A stretch of 64,000 bases of DNA, taken from Microbacterium phyllosphaerae. GTDB taxonomy: Bacteria > Actinomycetota > Actinomycetes > Actinomycetales > Microbacteriaceae. A model generated the notes under the pieces. That model made no database searches and was not told where the DNA came from. It worked only from the letters and a program-made list of their open reading frames with translations. Position numbers and translations under genes: made by a program. How positions within the stretch are numbered: position 1 is the first letter of the stretch; every line of letters begins with the position of its first letter. This document shows, one piece after another, positions 60,918-64,000 of this stretch. The stretch covers positions 1,674,001 through 1,738,000 of the forward strand of contig NZ_JAGIOA010000001.1 of NCBI RefSeq assembly GCF_017876435.1, given 5' to 3'.

Positions 60918-61951
60918 CAGGCGACTCCTTCTTCGAGGCCGAGTACGGGGTGGGCGATCGCGAGCAGATCGGCGCCGAGCGGCAGCCATTCCTCGACCGT
61001 CAGGCGGTGGGCGGCGTCGATCGATGCGACGCCGATGTCGGTCAGTGCGAGCCGGTCGCCGCCCAGCAGCACCGGCGCGATGTAGGCGAGCACCCGGTCG
61101 GCGAGGCCCTGGGCGACGAACGCGCTCGCGAGCGTGGGGCCACCCTCGACGAACACGCTCTGGATGCCGCGCGAGTGCAGATCCGCGAGCACGGTGTGCA
61201 GGTCGTGGGTGTCGTAGAACAGCGGGGGCTTCGGGTGACGACGGATCGCGGCGTCAGCGGGAGTGGGGCGGGAGCCGATCACGACGGGGATCGGCTGTTC
61301 CGCGAACAGCGCGTCGCCGTCTCGTGCGGTGAGCGAGGGATCGTCGGCGAGGACGGTGCCGGTGCCGACGACGATCGCAGCGGCGGCCGCCCGGCGTCGG
61401 TGCACGTCGGCTCGTGCCTCGGGGCCCGTGATCCATTGGCTGGAGCCGTCGGATGCCGCGGCGCGCCCGTCGAGCGACTGCGCCCACTTCACGGTCACGT
61501 GCGGGCGCCCCAGGCGCTGGGCGGTGAGCCAGCCGTCGATGATCGCGTGGGCGGCGTCGGCCTGCTCTCCGGAATCGACACTGACACCTGCCGCGCGCAG
61601 GCGATCGGCGCCGCCGCCCGACACCGCGCCGGGATCGTCGAGTGCGTACACGACGCGGGCGACGCCGGCTTCGATGAGCGCGACGGCGCAGGGGCCGGTG
61701 CGCCCCGTGTGGTTGCAGGGCTCCAGGGTGACGACGGCGGTCGCTCCTCCAGCAGCGCCGGGTGCGAGCTTGGAGAGCGCGTCGACCTCGGCGTGGGGGG
61801 TTCCGGCGCCGTGGTGCCATCCCTCGGCGAGGACGGACCCGTCGGGGGAGAGGATGACGGCGCCGACCTGCGGGTTCACTCCGCGCGGGCCGAGGGCCGC
61901 GAGTTCGAGCGCACGGGTCATCGCCCGGCGTTCCGTCTCGTTCACTGCCAT
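60917..61951 (-). CDS. ribD: Bifunctional riboflavin deaminase/reductase
   Basis: A 344-residue fusion of a zinc deaminase (about 1-145; H-A-E-V-D near residue 56 and P-C-N-H-T-G-R-T-G-P-C near 80) and a reductase (about 150-344; W-A-Q-S-L-D-G-R near 155 and V-E-G-G-P-T-L-A near 285). It carries out the second and third steps from GTP. It is the first gene after the FMN riboswitch. Confidence 0.95.
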   Translation of the reverse strand: MAVNETERRAMTRALELAALGPRGVNPQVGAVILSPDGSVLAEGWHHGAGTPHAEVDALSKLAPGAAGGATAVVTLEPCNHTGRTGPCAVALIEAGVARVVYALDDPGAVSGGGADRLRAAGVSVDSGEQADAAHAIIDGWLTAQRLGRPHVTVKWAQSLDGRAAASDGSSQWITGPEARADVHRRRAAAAAIVVGTGTVLADDPSLTARDGDALFAEQPIPVVIGSRPTPADAAIRRHPKPPLFYDTHDLHTVLADLHSRGIQSVFVEGGPTLASAFVAQGLADRVLAYIAPVLLGGDRLALTDIGVASIDAAHRLTVEEWLPLGADLLAIAHPVLGLEEGVA

Positions 61952-62027
61952 CCGTGGTCCTCTCTGAGGCTCCGGGGGTTCTCCTCGAGGGGAGACGCAG
62001 GCAGAACGCGCGCGCGGCGGCGCACCG

Positions 62028-62163
62028 TGCTGCCTCCCTTCCGGACTAGCGAGGCTGCGCCTCGCACCACCGTCGGTCCCGGAATTCCACCGGATCGGCA
62101 CCTCGGAGAACCGAGACGCTCGCGGACTGTCACCGCCGGTTCGGATTCTCACCGACCCCGGAG
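62028..62163 (-). ncRNA. FMN riboswitch (RFN element)
   Basis: On the minus strand the conserved RFN blocks appear in order: CTCCGGGGTCGGTGAGAATC at the 5' end, ACCGGCGGTGACAGTCCGCG, GGTGGAATTCCGGGACCGAC, then AGTCCGGAAGGGAGGCAGC near the 3' end. These match the FMN aptamer core. It lies about 75 bp before ribD, leaving room for a GC-rich expression hairpin, so high FMN should lower rib expression. Ends are estimates. Confidence 0.93.
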
Positions 62164-62178
62164 CACGTTGATGCTCTG

Positions 62179-62208
62179 AGTGTACTCAACGCACCCGAGG
62201 ACATTTCA
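62179..62208 (-). promoter_or_regulatory. Putative promoter of the riboflavin operon
   Basis: On the minus strand TGAAAT (62203-62208), 18 bp, TACACT (62179-62184). The predicted start, near 62172, is just upstream of the riboswitch. Confidence 0.45.
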
Positions 62209-62223
62209 TTCCGCGTCGAAGTG

Positions 62224-63087
62224 CTACTTGAGCAGTCTCGACAGGCGGCGATCGGCGAGGGGTTTTCCGCCGGTCTGGCAGGTCGGGCAGTACTCGAGAG
62301 AGCGATCGGCGAAGAAGACGCTGCGCACGGTGTCTCCGCACACCGGGCAGGCCTCACCCCGGCGGGCATGCACCTGCATGCCGCGGCGCTTCGCGTCCTT
62401 CAGATCGGCGGGGGGTTTGCCCGACGCCTCTGCCACGGCATCCGTCAGCGTCGTCTGCATCGCCGCGAACAGTCGGTCGACTTCGTCATCGCCGAGCTTG
62501 TCGGCGATCGCGTAGGGAGACATGCGGGCCGCGTGCAGGATCTCGTCGGAGTAGGCGTTGCCGATGCCGGCGATGACGCTCTGGTCACGGAGCAGCCCCT
62601 TGATCTGTGTGCGACGCCCACGGAGCAGCCCGCCGAAGACCTCCCGAGTGAAGGTCGATCCGAGAGGATCGGGTCCGAGCCGGGCGATCCCCGGCACCTC
62701 CTGCGGGTCGCGCACCACGTACACGGCCAGCGACTTCTTGGTGCCCGCCTCGGTGAGGTCGAATCCGCTCTCGTCGTCGAGTGCGACGCGCAGCGCGATC
62801 GGAGACTTGCCCGGCTTGATCAGGGTCGTCGGCAGTGTCTCGTACCACCGCAGCCATCCCGCCTTGGCCAGATGGAACACGAGGTGCAGGTCGGAGCCGC
62901 AGGAGAGCACGATGAACTTGCCCTGCCTCGACGCGGCGGTGATCTCGGCACCGTGCAGGGCGGTGTTCGGCGGATCGTAGGTCTTCAGCGCGGCGATCGC
63001 GCCCACGGCCGTGCGGACGATGGTGCGCCCCACGGCGCGCTCCGTCAGGAACGTCGTCAGGCCCTGGACTTCCGGCATCTCAGGCAT
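62224..63087 (-). CDS. Fpg/Nei-family DNA glycosylase
   Basis: A 287-residue base-excision enzyme. The N-terminus M-P-E-M-P-E-V places the catalytic Pro2-Glu3 as in Fpg, which fixes the start at 63087. A helix-two-turn-helix has S-V-I-A-G-I-G-N-A-Y-S-D-E-I-L near residue 170, and the zinc finger has C-P-V-C and C-P-T-C near 248-270. It removes oxidised bases; Fpg or Nei preference is not settled, so no symbol is given. It lies upstream of the rib promoter on the same strand. Confidence 0.9.
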   Translation of the reverse strand: MPEMPEVQGLTTFLTERAVGRTIVRTAVGAIAALKTYDPPNTALHGAEITAASRQGKFIVLSCGSDLHLVFHLAKAGWLRWYETLPTTLIKPGKSPIALRVALDDESGFDLTEAGTKKSLAVYVVRDPQEVPGIARLGPDPLGSTFTREVFGGLLRGRRTQIKGLLRDQSVIAGIGNAYSDEILHAARMSPYAIADKLGDDEVDRLFAAMQTTLTDAVAEASGKPPADLKDAKRRGMQVHARRGEACPVCGDTVRSVFFADRSLEYCPTCQTGGKPLADRRLSRLLK

Positions 63088-63120
63088 GCGCTCATCCTGC
63101 CACCCACGACCGACACCGGA

Positions 63121-63684
63121 CTAGAGGATCGGCCAGTCCACGGGCGTGCGGTCGTCCGTCGCCAGAAGGCCGCCGAACCATCCGTCGTCGCGGCCACGTG
63201 CGCTGGTGAGGGCCTGGCGCCCGAGCCCCTCATAGCGGAATCCGAGCGCGCGAGCGGCTCTGGCGGAGGGCACGTTTCCCGCGACCGCGCGCCAGCCCAG
63301 CCGTGCGAGCCCGAGCTCGTCGAAGCTCCAGGCGACGACGGCGCGCGCCGCCTCGACGAGGTATCCCTGACCGCGAGCCGGCGCTGCGACCCAGTATCCG
63401 ATCTCCGCATCCCCGCCGGTGTGGTGCTCGGCCACGCGATGCAGTCCGACCGAGGCGACCAGCTCGCCGTCACGGTACGCGCACCAGATCCTCTGGCTGC
63501 CGTCGGCCCACCACTCGCCGATCAGACGCACGTAGTCCTCGGCATCCGTGCGCCTGTAGGGGCTCGGCACGGTCGTCCATCGCGAGATCTCCGGGTCCTG
63601 GCAGGCTGCGGTGATCGCGTCGATGTCGGACTCGTCCGGCACGTGCAGGACGAGACGCTCGGCGGTGAGGGTGACCGGTTCCAT
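63121..63684 (-). CDS. GNAT acetyltransferase (RimJ/RimL type)
   Basis: A 187-residue N-acetyltransferase. It begins L-T-A-E-R-L-V-L-H-V-P near residue 5, has the acetyl-CoA loop A-R-G-Q-G-Y near 110, and ends with the R-A-L-G-F-R-Y-E-G segment. RimJ-like enzymes acetylate protein N-termini or small amines. It is 33 bp upstream of the glycosylase and may be cotranscribed with it. Substrate unknown. Confidence 0.87.
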   Translation of the reverse strand: MEPVTLTAERLVLHVPDESDIDAITAACQDPEISRWTTVPSPYRRTDAEDYVRLIGEWWADGSQRIWCAYRDGELVASVGLHRVAEHHTGGDAEIGYWVAAPARGQGYLVEAARAVVAWSFDELGLARLGWRAVAGNVPSARAARALGFRYEGLGRQALTSARGRDDGWFGGLLATDDRTPVDWPIL

Positions 63685-63750
63685 CCGTGCATCCTATGGG
63701 CGCAGGAGTGCCGCCCCGGAGACCCGGGAGCCCGTGTCCGTGGCCGCGGC

Positions 63751-63762
63751 TAGGCTTGTCCG
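63751..63762 (+). promoter_or_regulatory. Putative leaderless -10 element of mfd
   Basis: TAGGCT (63751-63756) ends six bases before the GTG at 63763 and no ribosome site is present, suggesting a leaderless transcript. No clear -35 is seen. Confidence 0.4.
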
Positions 63763-64000
63763 GTGACTGTGCCGGGGATTCTGCGCGCCTTGGAAGAGGC
63801 ATCTCTTTTTCGTGACGCCCTGAGCTGGGCCCAGACCGATGCCGACCTCGGCCTGGTCGACGGACTCGACGCCCCGGCGCTCGCCGGGCTCCTGGCGAAG
63901 CGCCGTTCCGCCGGGCATCCACCGGCACTCCTCACCGTCGTACCGACGGGCAGGCGTGCCGAGAGCCTCGCCGCGGCGCTCGGCGCCTACATCCCCGACG
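63763..64000 (+). CDS. mfd: Transcription-repair coupling factor, N-terminal part
   Basis: A frame starting with GTG at 63763 runs off the right edge. The first 79 residues (M-T-V-P-G-I-L-R-A-L, then L-V-D-G-L-D-A-P-A-L-A-G-L-L-A and T-V-V-P-T-G-R-R-A-E) match the N-terminal UvrB-like domain of actinobacterial Mfd as I recall it. Mfd removes stalled RNA polymerase and recruits nucleotide excision repair. It is incomplete only because of the window edge. Confidence 0.85.
   Translation, partial: MTVPGILRALEEASLFRDALSWAQTDADLGLVDGLDAPALAGLLAKRRSAGHPPALLTVVPTGRRAESLAAALGAYIPD

Noticed and set aside
1..64000. CRISPR arrays, transposons, integrases, tRNA or rRNA genes
   Set aside because: No regular repeats, terminal inverted repeats, transposase motifs or structural RNA signatures were seen on either strand, apart from the FMN riboswitch.

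Overview
The window is GC-rich DNA with tightly packed genes, many 4-bp start/stop overlaps, frequent GTG starts and several apparently leaderless promoters. This fits an actinobacterium of the Microbacteriaceae, most likely Microbacterium. The genus is an inference from protein style (for example the Mfd N-terminus and the single ribD-ribE-ribBA-ribH operon); no rRNA or tRNA gene is present to confirm it. I saw no CRISPR array, transposase, integrase or attachment site, and no gene-free stretch longer than 300 bases.

Layout. 1-803 is the end of a DUF998-like membrane protein with a paralogue at 55.9-56.9 kb. 0.8-3.6 kb holds a cell-wall amino-sugar recycling unit (MurR-like regulator, amino-sugar kinase, MurQ). 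3.7-7.0 kb holds a copper amine oxidase, a TetR regulator and a divergent membrane protein, with two matching operators. 7.0-10.5 kb holds an SMR transporter pair, a long-form GAPDH and an AlkZ-like glycosylase.

10.5-30.3 kb is the most interesting part, a large catabolic island. It contains an aromatic-type aminotransferase, a Rieske oxygenase with its PDR-type reductase, a HAD-like protein that has lost both catalytic aspartates, an imidazolonepropionase-like amidohydrolase, two M20 amidohydrolases, a GntR/FadR regulator, a ThDP decarboxylase-like enzyme, an aldehyde dehydrogenase, an oligopeptide-type ABC importer with a fused permease-ATPase, and two cytoplasmic-looking S10 carboxypeptidases. 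Three intergenic regions across about 19 kb carry the same ATTGA-N15-TCAAT type site, which suggests one regulon. The simplest reading is import and hydrolysis of a peptide-like or N-acylated aromatic compound, then transamination, decarboxylation and oxidation. The substrate cannot be read from sequence.

30.4-39.4 kb holds a RamB-like regulator divergent from PEP carboxykinase (pckG), an ABC exporter, a 68-residue HTH protein with a double palindromic operator, an LD-carboxypeptidase, an MHS-type transporter and a small phosphoesterase. 39.4-46.0 kb is a LacI-controlled beta-galactoside unit: two permeases, a sugar-binding lipoprotein and a GH35 beta-galactosidase, plus an HNH nuclease. Two perfect 21-bp repeats sit on the -35 and -10 of its promoter.

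46.0-58.5 kb is a membrane-rich block. Five genes on the minus strand (AI-2E family, unknown membrane protein, DUF2252, K+-channel-like, DHA2 exporter) follow a large MalT-like LuxR regulator. They are divergent from an unknown 85-residue protein and a PLDc_N/SHOCT protein. The DUF998 paralogue, a HerA-like ATPase and a small membrane protein follow. 58.5-62.2 kb is the riboflavin operon under an FMN riboswitch. The window ends with an Fpg/Nei glycosylase, a GNAT acetyltransferase and the start of mfd.
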